Source: Bdellovibrio bacteriovorus | GTDB taxonomy: Bacteria > Bdellovibrionota > Bdellovibrionia > Bdellovibrionales > Bdellovibrionaceae | Length of the DNA stretch: 64,000 nt | Direction of reading: 5' to 3' | Assembly: GCF_001592755.1 (NCBI RefSeq) | Contig: NZ_LUKF01000019.1 | Span: forward strand, 1-64,000 | Shown: positions 24,338 to 33,938 of the stretch, in pieces | Layout: each line of letters opens with the position of its first letter | How positions within the stretch are numbered: the stretch's first letter is position 1 | Program-made: the position numbers and the translations under genes | The notes under the pieces: generated by a model | Databases searched by the model: none | What the model saw: the letters and a program-made list of their open reading frames with translations, nothing else | What the model was told of the DNA's origin: nothing

Positions 24338-25607
24338 GGCTTTTCTGCTTTTAAGTCCGCGTGTGCAGTTTCGCTTTCCACAATTTATTTTTGTCGAGAT
24401 CGAATCCACACAGCACTTATTCGGCGGCGAACACCGTACGATGGAAAAAGCTTTAGAGATCGCTCGTAAATTTTCGGGTGATCCGGCGGTGGCTATTGCT
24501 GATACGGCTCCGGCAGCGCAGATGTTTTCGCGTTGGCGCCCGTCGTATGTGGCTCCTCGTGGGAAAGAACAAGACGGTTTTCGTGGTTTGGGCTTAGATG
24601 CCTTGAAAGACTTAGAAGGTCTGCATCCTTGGCCTCAAAAAAGACCGATTGAACATATGATTTCTTTCTTCCACACACTGGGTGTCCATGGCTTGGAAGA
24701 TGTTTTAAATTTTCGCATGAATTCACTGCGCGAAAGATGGGGAGAGTTCGGTGTTTTACTTTGGAATCGTCTGCATTCTCAAGACTCTCAGGTCATATCA
24801 CCTCTTGTGCCTCGCGACCCTCTTGTGGGCTATGGTTACTTTGACGATCCCTTAGGGGCGGTGCCTTTATTGATGGCGCGGATCAAACCGCACATGGATA
24901 TTTTATTTGCGCGTCTAGCGGGACTTTCTAGATACGCGCAACGCATGGATTTGATTCTTCACTGCGAATACTCGGATAAAAAACATCCTGTCAGTATCGA
25001 GCCGGTCAGCCCAACTCGCGATCAAGAGCTTTTTGAAGATTTACTAGAAAAGAAACTGACGTCATTGGTTTTGCAAAATCCTATTCGGGAGTTTGAAATT
25101 TCCGTTTTTGATGTGCCAGAAAAAGTGCAGCAACTGGATTTTTTTGAACCGCGCGACAACACCGAAGATCGCTGGCGCCGTCTGATCAGTTTTGCCAAGC
25201 AAGCTCAGTGCGATATGGGCTTTTTGCAAATGGAAGCCAGTCATTTTCCCGAACAAAGCTTTCGCTTGGTCACCGATTGGCCTGAAGATTTCAAGCCTCA
25301 GGATTTGGTCGAACGCCAGGAAGAGGCTTTACAGGTGAAATCGGTTTATGCAAAGTCTTTGGCGACCAGTCCCCGCCCTGCTTTGCTTTTAGATAAGCCG
25401 CAGCTTTTGTCGACGGCCGAAGCGCAGAAGTTGCGTTTTGTTTCGTCTTTACCCAGTGAACGAATCGAATCGTCCTGGTGGCAGATATCCGTTCAAGATT
25501 TAAAAAATAGAGATTATTACTTTGCGCTCTCTCATCAAGGTCAGCTTCTGTGGGTTTTCAAGGATCGCATAAATTCACAGGTGTACTTGCATGGCTATTT
25601 TGATTAG
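24285..25607 (+). CDS. imuB: ImuB-like inactive Y-family polymerase, compact form
   Basis: 440 residues, clamp-binding adapter of the mutasome. The little-finger/thumb region is recognisable, and the motif QLDFF (283-287) matches the beta-clamp binding consensus. The N-terminus is unusual: the segment LDITGxxHLFGG appears as VEIESTQHLFGG already at about residues 37-48, whereas in typical ImuB and in DinB it lies beyond residue 100. About 70-80 residues of palm are therefore missing, together with the motif I Asp and the SLDE acids. Polymerase activity is excluded by these losses. Translation is coupled to imuA (53-base overlap) and to dnaE2 (17-base overlap). Confidence 0.8.
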   Translation: MRTLCINLKTPQESSSAEAFLLLSPRVQFRFPQFIFVEIESTQHLFGGEHRTMEKALEIARKFSGDPAVAIADTAPAAQMFSRWRPSYVAPRGKEQDGFRGLGLDALKDLEGLHPWPQKRPIEHMISFFHTLGVHGLEDVLNFRMNSLRERWGEFGVLLWNRLHSQDSQVISPLVPRDPLVGYGYFDDPLGAVPLLMARIKPHMDILFARLAGLSRYAQRMDLILHCEYSDKKHPVSIEPVSPTRDQELFEDLLEKKLTSLVLQNPIREFEISVFDVPEKVQQLDFFEPRDNTEDRWRRLISFAKQAQCDMGFLQMEASHFPEQSFRLVTDWPEDFKPQDLVERQEEALQVKSVYAKSLATSPRPALLLDKPQLLSTAEAQKLRFVSSLPSERIESSWWQISVQDLKNRDYYFALSHQGQLLWVFKDRINSQVYLHGYFD

Positions 25608-28600
25608 TGGAAATCACAAGGTTAAGTTACCCGCTTTATCGTCACAGTCTCAAAAAACTGTGGCGAAGCCCAAACCTCGCGCCAAAGGCTTTGTTGAACT
25701 TTTAGGTCGCAGCAATTTTTCTTTTCTGCAAGGGGCTTCTTCACCGGAAGAAATGGTGATTGAAGCCATCAAACTTGGTTACGATGGTGTCGGCATTTGT
25801 GATCTGAACGGCCTTTACGGCGTGGTGCGCGGATTTCTTTCAGTAAAATCCCCTTCGATGTTTGAAGCCACGGTTCAAGCCAAAGAAGGCTTTAAATATC
25901 TCGTGGGTTCTGAGCTGACTTTGACGGATGAAACCGCCGTCACTCTGATTCCCATTAATAAAGAAGGTTATTCTCACCTTTGCAAACTTCTGACTTTAGG
26001 TAAAAGGCAGGCCGCCAAAGGTTTTTCTAAACTTTCTTTAGAACAAGTGGCCGAACACAGCAAAGGTCTTTTATGTGTCGCTATTCCCCCTTGGAGTTCT
26101 GAGCGCTATGAAAAGTTAGAAAAGATTTTTGGCGATCGTCTTTACCTGCCGATTTGGCGCGATTTCACTTGGGAATCGCAAGAGTTCTGTCGTCAGGCTT
26201 TTCTTTTAGAAGAAAAATATCAAGCTCAGCTTTTTGTCACACAACGCCCGTTCATGCACACGCCCGAGCGAAAACCGTTGTTTGACGTGATCACCTGCAT
26301 TTTACACCATACCACTTTATTTGAAGCTAAAGATAAGTTGATCCAAAATGCCGAGCGCTCTTACCGCAGCATCGAAGATCTTTCTTCACTATGGCAAGAT
26401 CGTTTAGACCTTGTGGAAAAAACTGTGGAGATCGCCGGACGTGTGAATTTTTCTTTGGACGAAATTCGCTATCGCTATCCGCATTCGAATTTACCCGAAA
26501 ACACCACGCCTTCAGAACACTTGCGCAATCTGGCTTTGCTGGGCGCAAAGGAACGTTATCCTGAAGGAGTCTCCCAGAAAATCCTCAGTCAGATTGAGTA
26601 TGAACTCGCTCTGATTAAAGAGCTTGAATACGAAGACTATTTTCTGACCTTAAAAGAAATCTGTGACTTCGCAAAAAGCCGGGGGATTTTATATCAAGGT
26701 CGCGGATCTGCGGCGAACTCGGTGGTTTGTTATTGCATCGGTCTTACTTCAGTGGACCCGATGAAAATCTCTTTGCTCTTTGAGCGATTTATTTCTCGTG
26801 AACGTCGCGAACCACCGGATATTGATATCGACTTTGAGCACAGTCGCCGTGAAGAAGTGATTCAGCATATCTATGAAAAGTACAATGAACGCCATGCAGC
26901 TATGGTTTGCACCGTAGTTCGTTATCGCTCGCGCATGGCGATTCGAGAAACCGCGAAAGTTTTTGGTATTCCTTTAGATAAAGTCAATGCGATGGCTAAA
27001 TTTATGGGTCGAGACGGGATCAGCCGTTTGTTAGAACCTGAATCCGCCGCTCGCTTCGGTGTGACGGATCCTAATCACTGGAAAATGTTTTTACATCTTT
27101 CACAACAACTGCGTGGCTTTCCCCGTCACTTGGGAATTCATACGGGTGGTTTTCTGATCACTCAAGATCCCATCACAGAAATGGTGCCCGTCGAAAAAGC
27201 GACGATGGATGGACGTTACGTCATCCAGTGGAATAAAGACGATGTCGCCACATTGAAGCTGATGAAGATCGACGTTCTAAGTCTGGGCATGCTGACATGT
27301 TTACGTAAATGCTTTGAGCTTTTAAAGCATCATAAAAATCTGCATTTCAATTTAGCTTCTTTTTCTCAAGAAGACGATGCCCCGACTTATGAAATGATTG
27401 GCAAAGCCGACACCGTCGGTGTTTTTCAGATTGAGTCTCGAGCCCAAATGCAGACGTTACCTCGCATGAAGCCTAAGACATTTTACGACTTGGTCATTGA
27501 AGTGGCGCTGGTTCGTCCTGGTCCTTTACAGGGGGGCATGGTTCATCCGTTTTTAAAACGCCGTCAGGGTTTAGAAAAAGTCACTTATGCTCATGATGAT
27601 CTGATTCCTATTTTGGAAAAGACTCACGGAGTTCCTATTTTTCAAGAGCAAGTCATGAAGATCGTGATCGCAACGGCTGGATTTACTCCGGGTGAGGCCG
27701 ACGAGCTTCGTCGTATTATGTCTTCGGCTTGGCGTAAGCGTTCAACCATGGAAAGCATTCGTAAAAGAATTTTAGATGGTTTTGCCGCTCATGGAATCAG
27801 TCAAGAGTACGGAGAACAGATTTATAAAACAATTGAAGGTTTTGCGAACTATGGTTTTCCTGAAAGTCATGCGGCAAGCTTTGCTCTTTTAACCTATGCC
27901 AGCTGTTACATTAAAAAACACCACCCCGATGTTTTCGTGTGTGGGCTTTTAAACAGTCAGCCCATGGGATTTTATGCTCCCCGCACTTTAGTGGCCGAAG
28001 CGCAAAGAAATGGCGTTCAGGTTGTTCCATTGTGCGTGCAGCGATCTAATTATGATTACACCTTAGAAGGAACAGGCCCAGGACTTCATCCCCTGCGTGT
28101 GGGCTTACGTTCTATCTTTGGATTTCCTGAAGCATTACTTCGTCGCGTAGAAGAGTCCCGCAAGGCTCATGGTCCCTTCAAAGATCTTCCTGACTTCATC
28201 CGCCGCACCGAGCTTCCACGCAGTGCTTTACTTAAGCTTGCCGCAGCCGGAGCTTTTGAGTGCTTTAATGAGAATGTGCGCGATCTGATTTGGCACTTAG
28301 AAAGCCTTAGCCTGGATCAAGAAAGTTTTTTGTGGGGTCTTCCCAAAGAACAATTCGAGGTTGACGAGGAAGATGACGACGACACAGAAAATATTCCTTT
28401 TGAATCGAACTGGGATCGCTTGCGACGCGAATACGATACGAAGGGGTATTCAGTGAACTCTCATCCCCTTTCGGTTCTGCGTTCTTACTTGAAAGAAAAA
28501 AACAATGAACTCGTGTCAAAACGTTTTGTTCCCTATTTTTCTTCGGATGATCTTGCCCGCATGAAAAATAAAACCAAAGTGCGACTGGCGGGATTGGTTT

Positions 28601-28812
28601 CGGTCACGCAGAAACCACCGACAGCGAAAGGTATGTGTTTTATTACTTTGGAAGATGAGTTTGGTTTTATGAATATCGTGATTCATCCGGATGTCTATCA
28701 GAAGGATCGTTTGGCCATTTATGGAAGATCGCTTTTAGAAATTCATGGCCAAATCGAAAAAGTCGGAGAATTGATAAATATTCGCGCCGCTCGGGTGTTA
28801 CCGCTTCAATAA
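25591..28812 (+). CDS. dnaE2: Error-prone DNA polymerase III alpha subunit
   Basis: 1073 residues, C-family polymerase that performs damage-induced mutagenic synthesis with ImuA and ImuB. PHP domain first (FVELLGRSNFSFLQGASSPEEMV, LGYDGVGICDLNGLYG), then the polymerase core with the catalytic PDIDIDF (409-415), QGRGSAANSVVCYCIG and PRHLGIHTGGFL, the helix-hairpin-helix region and a C-terminal OB-fold (VRLAGLVSVTQKPPTAKGMCFITLED). Length matches DnaE2 rather than the replicative DnaE1 (about 1160). The ATG lies inside the imuB frame. Regulated with the cassette by the LexA-type site. Confidence 0.97.
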   Translation: MAILISGNHKVKLPALSSQSQKTVAKPKPRAKGFVELLGRSNFSFLQGASSPEEMVIEAIKLGYDGVGICDLNGLYGVVRGFLSVKSPSMFEATVQAKEGFKYLVGSELTLTDETAVTLIPINKEGYSHLCKLLTLGKRQAAKGFSKLSLEQVAEHSKGLLCVAIPPWSSERYEKLEKIFGDRLYLPIWRDFTWESQEFCRQAFLLEEKYQAQLFVTQRPFMHTPERKPLFDVITCILHHTTLFEAKDKLIQNAERSYRSIEDLSSLWQDRLDLVEKTVEIAGRVNFSLDEIRYRYPHSNLPENTTPSEHLRNLALLGAKERYPEGVSQKILSQIEYELALIKELEYEDYFLTLKEICDFAKSRGILYQGRGSAANSVVCYCIGLTSVDPMKISLLFERFISRERREPPDIDIDFEHSRREEVIQHIYEKYNERHAAMVCTVVRYRSRMAIRETAKVFGIPLDKVNAMAKFMGRDGISRLLEPESAARFGVTDPNHWKMFLHLSQQLRGFPRHLGIHTGGFLITQDPITEMVPVEKATMDGRYVIQWNKDDVATLKLMKIDVLSLGMLTCLRKCFELLKHHKNLHFNLASFSQEDDAPTYEMIGKADTVGVFQIESRAQMQTLPRMKPKTFYDLVIEVALVRPGPLQGGMVHPFLKRRQGLEKVTYAHDDLIPILEKTHGVPIFQEQVMKIVIATAGFTPGEADELRRIMSSAWRKRSTMESIRKRILDGFAAHGISQEYGEQIYKTIEGFANYGFPESHAASFALLTYASCYIKKHHPDVFVCGLLNSQPMGFYAPRTLVAEAQRNGVQVVPLCVQRSNYDYTLEGTGPGLHPLRVGLRSIFGFPEALLRRVEESRKAHGPFKDLPDFIRRTELPRSALLKLAAAGAFECFNENVRDLIWHLESLSLDQESFLWGLPKEQFEVDEEDDDDTENIPFESNWDRLRREYDTKGYSVNSHPLSVLRSYLKEKNNELVSKRFVPYFSSDDLARMKNKTKVRLAGLVSVTQKPPTAKGMCFITLEDEFGFMNIVIHPDVYQKDRLAIYGRSLLEIHGQIEKVGELINIRAARVLPLQ

Positions 28813-28886
28813 CTTTTATTGAGACATCAATATAAGAATTCGTGCGACACTGAAGGGATTCTAAATTTTATGAAGCACTCAGAGAG

Positions 28887-29753
28887 CTAGAAATAGAACT
28901 CATGAAATTTCACATTTTTATTCTGGAAATCTTTATGCAGTCCGTTTTCATAAACGCGCAAGACGATGTAGTTCTTGCGTACGATCAACACCAGAGGATT
29001 CATCGAGCCCAATCCATGCACTTGCGCCGGAGTGATTGTGTGAGCCTGAGCCTCAGATAAAGGAAATTCTTTTAATAAACCCAGAAGCTCAGTCTCACGC
29101 ATCTGTGTTTCTAGTCTTGAATTCATCACCGCAAAATCTAAGTCGCTGGATTTAGAGTAAGCTTTTCCATTTACAAAACTTCCGTATAACACAATCGTGT
29201 TATCACGATCAGATAAGAAGCGATCTTGCAGGCGCATCGCCGTTAAAAGAACATCTTCTCCTTTAAGTACGACAGGAACTTTCGTGATTTTCTGAACGCG
29301 TTCATAGTAGGCGCTTAATGTTTCTTCCAGTGAGCGGCCCTTGTTGTAAATAGCCTCTTTGAAGAATTCCGCCGCATTGATTTCACGAGCAACGACCAGA
29401 TCAATGTGACGCTTGAAAGTTTTAAAAGGACCGTCGTTATTATATTTTAATGCCTTTACTTCGTTGTAGTATTCAGAGATCAGCTTGTGCAATTCCGCTT
29501 TCTTTTCCGGGGAAAGATGCTGAAGGTTGGTCTTTGCTTGATCTAAAGAGCCGGGCTTATGGTTAAACTCCGTTAGGCCCATGATGGATTTATATTGCTC
29601 AATAGCTTTCAGAATTCTTTGTGGGGAATCGGGATTCAGAAAGATTTCAACTTGTTCGGAAAACACCCAGTTGCACGTCAATTGGTAGGCTTGGGCCATA
29701 GACCCCACAACCATCGACATTGCTAAAATCACTGTTTGCATCCACTTCAACAC
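28887..29753 (-). CDS. Predicted exported nucleotidyltransferase-fold protein
   Basis: 288 residues from a GTG at 29753. That start has GAGGAG seven bases upstream and gives a clean signal peptide; an ATG at 29768 has no ribosome site. The signal peptide has a hydrophobic core and an AQA cleavage site at about 20-22, so the protein should reach the periplasm or beyond. The mature part is helical up to about 155, then contains GSFVNGKAYSKSSDLDFAV: the Pol-beta nucleotidyltransferase signature G-S-x(11)-D-x-D with Gly191, Ser192, Asp204 and Asp206. Such enzymes transfer NMP to proteins, sugars or RNA. An exported one is unusual. Activity needs NTPs outside the cytoplasm, so it may act in prey. 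Confidence 0.7.
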   Translation of the reverse strand: MLKWMQTVILAMSMVVGSMAQAYQLTCNWVFSEQVEIFLNPDSPQRILKAIEQYKSIMGLTEFNHKPGSLDQAKTNLQHLSPEKKAELHKLISEYYNEVKALKYNNDGPFKTFKRHIDLVVAREINAAEFFKEAIYNKGRSLEETLSAYYERVQKITKVPVVLKGEDVLLTAMRLQDRFLSDRDNTIVLYGSFVNGKAYSKSSDLDFAVMNSRLETQMRETELLGLLKEFPLSEAQAHTITPAQVHGLGSMNPLVLIVRKNYIVLRVYENGLHKDFQNKNVKFHEFYF

Positions 29754-29920
29754 GAAAAAACTCCTCATAGTCCCACGAGCGCAAAAATGGCGCCCGTCTG
29801 TCTAAAAGATAGCGGGTTAAAGTCCCTTAAATTGAGACTCATGTCGTATAATGAGATATTGAGCAATTTCAGGGCCTAAAAACCCATGACCCTGCCAAAG
29901 ATCTTTGGTATCCCCTAAGA

Positions 29921-30727
29921 ATGATTCGCGAAGCCTTTATCTTTCTTTTTACGCCCACTTCTGACGTCGCCAAGAAATATGGCTTCCTTTATCAGTCCGT
30001 CGCACTTCAAGCGCGCTATCATCGCTGCAAAAAGGCTTGGCTTCCGCATCTTAAGAATTGTCAGGATTTGTTTTTAGATACGGTCAAGACTTTGCCACAG
30101 AAAAAATCCGTCGTGATTTTAGGAAGCTCGCACTTGCACGAAATCCCGATGCATCTTTTGGAAAAGAACTTTGAATCCATCACTTTGGTGGATGTGATTC
30201 ACCCAATTCGTCATCATCTTTTGGCAAAACGGACTTCGCGGGTAAAGTTAATCACGCAAGATCTTTCTGGCAGCTTAGCAAGTTTAGAGAATCTGCAAAG
30301 CCTTGAAGATCTTTACGAGTTGAAAGACAAACTGGCTCAAGAAACACTTTTTAATTTCGACGCCGACCTCATTGTGTCAGGGAATCTTCTTTCACAACTC
30401 GCCCTTCTTCCAATTGAAGCCATTGAAAAGAAAATCAAACGCGCTCTGACTCTGGAAGAAAAAGACGTGCTGTGCACCGGCTTTGCGGAAATCCATCTTA
30501 AAAATTTAAGCGCCTGCAAAGGCACAAAACTTATCTATGCCGACCGCGAAGTCACTTATCGCGACCCCAAAGGCGATGAAATTTACAAAGGCCACTATCC
30601 CGTTAATTTTTCTGGATACGAAAAAGTGAAAGAGTGGAACTGGTTACTTGCGCCACTAAAGGAAGCGTCGAAAAACTATTCGATTGAAATGAAGATCGAA
30701 GCTTATAAATCTGTTGAGCCATCGTAA
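29921..30727 (+). CDS. Hypothetical protein with methyltransferase-like Rossmann pattern
   Basis: 268 residues. A central segment KKSVVILGSSHLHEIPMHLLEKNFESITLVDVIHP (about 61-95) looks like the SAM-binding strand-loop-helix followed by an acidic second strand, and FDADLIVSGNLLSQLALLP (about 145-163) resembles motif IV. The Gly-rich loop is replaced by GSSHLHE, so cofactor binding is uncertain. No clear ribosome site precedes the ATG; a weak promoter only six bases from the ATG could make the mRNA leaderless. It converges on the O-methyltransferase gene, and two copies of the dispersed repeat lie between them. Confidence 0.6.
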   Translation: MIREAFIFLFTPTSDVAKKYGFLYQSVALQARYHRCKKAWLPHLKNCQDLFLDTVKTLPQKKSVVILGSSHLHEIPMHLLEKNFESITLVDVIHPIRHHLLAKRTSRVKLITQDLSGSLASLENLQSLEDLYELKDKLAQETLFNFDADLIVSGNLLSQLALLPIEAIEKKIKRALTLEEKDVLCTGFAEIHLKNLSACKGTKLIYADREVTYRDPKGDEIYKGHYPVNFSGYEKVKEWNWLLAPLKEASKNYSIEMKIEAYKSVEPS

Positions 30728-30762
30728 ACTCTTATTTCTCGCACATAACACCCACAACTAGG

Positions 30763-30801
30763 CCGCGGTGTAGACCCAAAAAAGAAGCAGGTACCTATTT
30801 T
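30763..30801 (+). repeat. Dispersed repeat, copy A
   Basis: Reads GCGGTGTAGACCC, a run of A, GAAGCAGG, then TACCTATTTT, in this orientation. It matches copy B 23 bases downstream and both arms of the palindrome at 35805-35881. It lies in the gap between convergent genes. Confidence 0.75.
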
Positions 30802-30824
30802 CAACAACGCAACCATGCTCATAC

Positions 30825-30862
30825 TGCGGCGTAGTGCAAAAAAGAAGCAGGCACCTATTTTT
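30825..30862 (+). repeat. Dispersed repeat, copy B, overlapping a stop codon
   Basis: TGCGGCGTAGTGC, AAAAAAGAAGCAGG, CACCTATTTTTT. The CTA complement of the TAG stop of the O-methyltransferase gene lies inside the repeat (30855-30857), so the gene ends within it. Confidence 0.75.
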
Positions 30863-31514
30863 TGATGGCGACAAAAAGGCCTTCGTAGGATGGAACGATG
30901 GCAGATTCGTAGAGTGTCGGGTCTGCAAGACGCTTGTTGAAATCTTGCATGATCTTGATTTGTTTTTCGGAGAATTTTTGAGTGGTGGCATCGCCCCAGA
31001 CGGAACCGCTTAGGAAAATATTGTCTCCTAAGATCAAACCGCCCGAGCGCAAATTCTTTTCGGCCCACATGAGATAATCAAAGTAAGCCGCTTTGTTTCC
31101 GTCGATGAAAACTCCGTCGAAAGGGCCTGACGTCGAAATCTTTTCAAGTTCCGCACGCGCGTCCCCCATCACCAAATGAATTTTCTTTTTGCTTTGATCT
31201 AGTTTTGAAAAAACATCGGCGGATTTTTCGCAATGCTTGGGATCTTTTTCTAAGGTCCAAAGCTCGCCTCCGTCAGGCAAAGCTTCAAAGATGTATTGCG
31301 CAGATAGGCCGGTTAAGGTTCCGATTTCGACGAATTTTTTTGTGCCGTGAAGACGCACCAAAGTTTTTACGAGCTGTGCTTCAGCAGGAGAAATACTAAT
31401 ACGTGCCAGTCCCAGTTCTTCGGCATACTGACGCGACAATTTCTTTGTTTCGTTCTCTTCAAGCAGAAGAGAATTCATGTAGTTTTCTTTGCTGGTTAAC
31501 ACCGTCTCACGCAT
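30855..31514 (-). CDS. SAM-dependent O-methyltransferase (caffeoyl-CoA OMT family)
   Basis: 219 residues, class I methyltransferase of the family that includes CCoAOMT and bacterial catechol- or hydroxyl-methylating enzymes. Motif I is VEIGTLTGLSAQYIFEALPDGGELWTLEKD (about 62-91), followed by VMGDARAELE and the conserved FDGVFIDGNKAAYFDYLMWAEKNLRSGGLILGDN (about 133-166) that carries the metal ligands (D, DN). Product and substrate cannot be assigned. The stop codon is embedded in a dispersed repeat. Confidence 0.9.
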   Translation of the reverse strand: MRETVLTSKENYMNSLLLEENETKKLSRQYAEELGLARISISPAEAQLVKTLVRLHGTKKFVEIGTLTGLSAQYIFEALPDGGELWTLEKDPKHCEKSADVFSKLDQSKKKIHLVMGDARAELEKISTSGPFDGVFIDGNKAAYFDYLMWAEKNLRSGGLILGDNIFLSGSVWGDATTQKFSEKQIKIMQDFNKRLADPTLYESAIVPSYEGLFVAIKK

Positions 31515-31629
31515 GCGGGGATCTTCTCACAGATTTCCGATGAAGTTAACAGGAAGTTAATTTGCGGGCGTTTCTTTCTCTCGAAATAATAGGGTTTTGC
31601 AGACGAAAGTTCCATGCAAGGAGGAATAT

Positions 31630-32160
31630 ATGACACGTTTAAAAGTAAACTCCGTCGCGGTTTTGTCGGTATTGGCCCTCAGCGCCTGCGCCACTAAAGA
31701 AGAGCCTCCCAGAGAATACTATCGCCCGGCGACCAACTCGCAATCCGCGAATGCACCGAAGTCTTCGGCCGCCGCTTTAGGTAAAACAGGTGACGAAGAT
31801 CTTAATCGCAGTACGAAGTTCACGGCCCTATCACAAAACATTCGCTTTGAACCCAAGAGCGCCACACTTTCAGCCTCCAATCGTCGCGCCTTAGACGGCA
31901 TTGCCGATGAAATGAAAAAATCCCTCAACACATTTGAAACAGTTCGAGTGACGGGATTTTCTGATGCCGTTGGCGACAGCAGTGAAAATCAAAATATCTC
32001 TGAACAAAGAGCCTTGGCCGTTCAGGATTACTTAGTAAAAAAAGGAATCCCTGAAGAGAAAATCGAAGCTATTGGTATGGGCGCCGTACAATCCGATATG
32101 ATGGGCAGCGAGTCTCAGCAGGCGCGCGATCGTCGTGTGGATTTTGAGATTGTGGAATAA
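31630..32160 (+). CDS. OmpA-family (Pal-like) lipoprotein
   Basis: 176 residues. Start set at 31630, right after AAGGAGGAATAT; an upstream ATG at 31597 has no such site. A short signal peptide ends in the lipobox LSAC (Cys near residue 18). The C-terminal OmpA-like domain binds peptidoglycan meso-DAP; visible features include IRFEPKSATLSASNRRALDGIADEM, RVTGFSDAVGDSSENQNISEQRALAVQDYLVKKGIPEEKI and the final QQARDRRVDFEIVE. It should tether the outer membrane to peptidoglycan. No tol genes are adjacent. Confidence 0.93.
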   Translation: MTRLKVNSVAVLSVLALSACATKEEPPREYYRPATNSQSANAPKSSAAALGKTGDEDLNRSTKFTALSQNIRFEPKSATLSASNRRALDGIADEMKKSLNTFETVRVTGFSDAVGDSSENQNISEQRALAVQDYLVKKGIPEEKIEAIGMGAVQSDMMGSESQQARDRRVDFEIVE

Positions 32161-32184
32161 AATGAAAAACGGCAAGATGTGGGC

Positions 32185-32847
32185 ATGAACCCACTTCTTG
32201 CTTTTGACCTTGATGGTACATTGATTGATTCTGCTCCTGATATCGTGGTCGCCGTGAATCGCACTTTAAAAAATCACGGTAAGATCACTCTTTCTGATGA
32301 AGTCATCATCTCTCACATCGGTGAAGGCCTTAAAAAACTTATCGCAGATCTTTTTCTTGAAGATAATTTAGAGCCCTCCCAGATCGTCGAACTCGAAATG
32401 GAATTTTTACGCATCTATGAAGAAGAGATGTTTAATAGAACCACTATCTTTCCCGGCGTAGAAAATTTTCTTTCCTCTTACCAAGGCCCCATGGCCATCA
32501 TCACCAACAAGAACGAAAAACCGGCGAAGGCCATCTTGAGCCACTTGGGCTTAGACCGCTTTCCCTGGGTGAACGTTTTTGGCGCTGACACTTTGGAAGA
32601 GCGCAAGCCCAGCCCTCTTCCCCTTCAGACGATGATGAAGCTTGCGAGCCGAACTCCCCAGAATACGTTCATGATTGGCGATGGCATTCCAGACGTTCTT
32701 TCGGCTTTGCGCGCGGGCGTTCCCTCCATCGCGATTGGATTTGGGTACACCTCAATTTCTCTCTTGGAAAAATATGAGCCGAAGGGAGTTTTGGGGCATT
32801 ATCAGGACCTTCATTCCCTCCTCGAAAAGCTCTCTGTCAGAGCATGA
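32185..32847 (+). CDS. gph: Phosphoglycolate phosphatase-like HAD hydrolase
   Basis: 220 residues from the ATG at 32185 (a GTG two codons upstream at 32179 is an equal alternative, and neither has a strong ribosome site). HAD motifs: I DLDGTLIDSAPD (Asp nucleophile), II near ITNKNEKP, III Lys in the RKPSPLP segment, IV GDGIPDVLSA. The pattern matches Gph, which dephosphorylates 2-phosphoglycolate arising from DNA-end repair. Substrate specificity within the family is often broad. The preceding OmpA gene ends 24 bases upstream. Confidence 0.85.
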   Translation: MNPLLAFDLDGTLIDSAPDIVVAVNRTLKNHGKITLSDEVIISHIGEGLKKLIADLFLEDNLEPSQIVELEMEFLRIYEEEMFNRTTIFPGVENFLSSYQGPMAIITNKNEKPAKAILSHLGLDRFPWVNVFGADTLEERKPSPLPLQTMMKLASRTPQNTFMIGDGIPDVLSALRAGVPSIAIGFGYTSISLLEKYEPKGVLGHYQDLHSLLEKLSVRA

Positions 32848-32946
32848 CGCATGTTCGCTAGAAAAAAGGACCAGAGGGCCTTTGTGGGCTTGCGTCGGAG
32901 CCCCCACGCCTATATAAGATGAAACCTTAAATGGGGGTCATCTCCG

Positions 32947-33936
32947 GTGAGTGATATTCTTTTAGAGGTTCAAAATCTTAAGACGCGCTTTAAAACCGAC
33001 GATGGTTCTTTTTTCGCGGTTGACGATGTCAGCTTTCACGTGAAAAAGGGCCAAACTCTTGGAATCGTTGGAGAATCTGGCTGCGGTAAATCTGTTACAT
33101 CTCTTTCAATCATGCGCTTGATTCAAAAACCAGGTCAGATTGAATCCGGAAAGATCATGTTCAAAGGGAAGAACCTTTTGGATGTGACGGACTCTAAAAT
33201 GCGCGAAATTCGTGGTAACGAAATCGCGATGATTTTCCAAGAACCTATGACTTCTTTGAACCCGGTTTACACAATCGGTGATCAAATCGAAGAGGCCATT
33301 CTTCTTCACCAAAAAGACCTGAACAAACAGCAAGCTCGTGAACGCGCGATCGACATGCTTCGTATCGTGGGTATCCCCGCTCCTGAAAAACGTTTCCATG
33401 AATTTCCGCACCAACTTTCGGGCGGCATGAGACAACGTGTGATGATCGCAATGGCGATCAGCTGTAATCCAGAACTTTTGATTGCCGATGAACCAACGAC
33501 AGCTTTGGACGTAACTATCCAAGCTCAGATCTTGGATCTTATGCGCAAACTTCAAAAAGACTTTAACGCCGGCATGATTCTGATCACGCATGACTTGGGT
33601 GTTGTCGCAGAGATGTGCCAAGAAGTCGCGGTGATGTACGCGGGTCGCGTGGTTGAGTTCGGCACCGTGGAAGACATTTTCTATCGTCCAAAACACCCGT
33701 ACACAAAAGGTCTTTTGGATTCGATCCCGCACTTTGAAACGGGTCAAAAACTTGAACACTTGAAAACTATCAAAGGCATGGTTCCTAGCTTGTACAACCT
33801 TCCTAAGGGTTGTCGTTTTGCGGATCGTTGTCCTTATGCTCAGGCTGATTGCCGCGAGTCTTATCCGTCACTTGAAAACCTTCGCGGTATTCACAAAGTG
33901 GCTTGCTACCACCCTTTGACTGAAGAGGTAAAATAA
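32947..33936 (+). CDS. Peptide ABC transporter ATP-binding protein, DppD/OppD-like
   Basis: 329 residues, GTG start with GGGGG upstream. Walker [10 protein letters not shown]-loop [10 protein letters not shown], signature LSGGMRQR, Walker [13 protein letters not shown] and the H-loop ITHDLG are intact. The C-terminal oligopeptide/dipeptide extension ([16 protein letters not shown]) has the four-Cys pattern that binds an Fe-S cluster in related OppD/DppD. It pairs with the next gene. No permease is adjacent; the YejA/B/E genes at 53.6-57.4 kb are the obvious partners. Confidence 0.93.
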   Translation: MSDILLEVQNLKTRFKTDDGSFFAVDDVSFHVKKGQTLGIVGESGCGKSVTSLSIMRLIQKPGQIESGKIMFKGKNLLDVTDSKMREIRGNEIAMIFQEPMTSLNPVYTIGDQIEEAILLHQKDLNKQQARERAIDMLRIVGIPAPEKRFHEFPHQLSGGMRQRVMIAMAISCNPELLIADEPTTALDVTIQAQILDLMRKLQKDFNAGMILITHDLGVVAEMCQEVAVMYAGRVVEFGTVEDIFYRPKHPYTKGLLDSIPHFETGQKLEHLKTIKGMVPSLYNLPKGCRFADRCPYAQADCRESYPSLENLRGIHKVACYHPLTEEVK

Positions 33937-33938
33937 GA

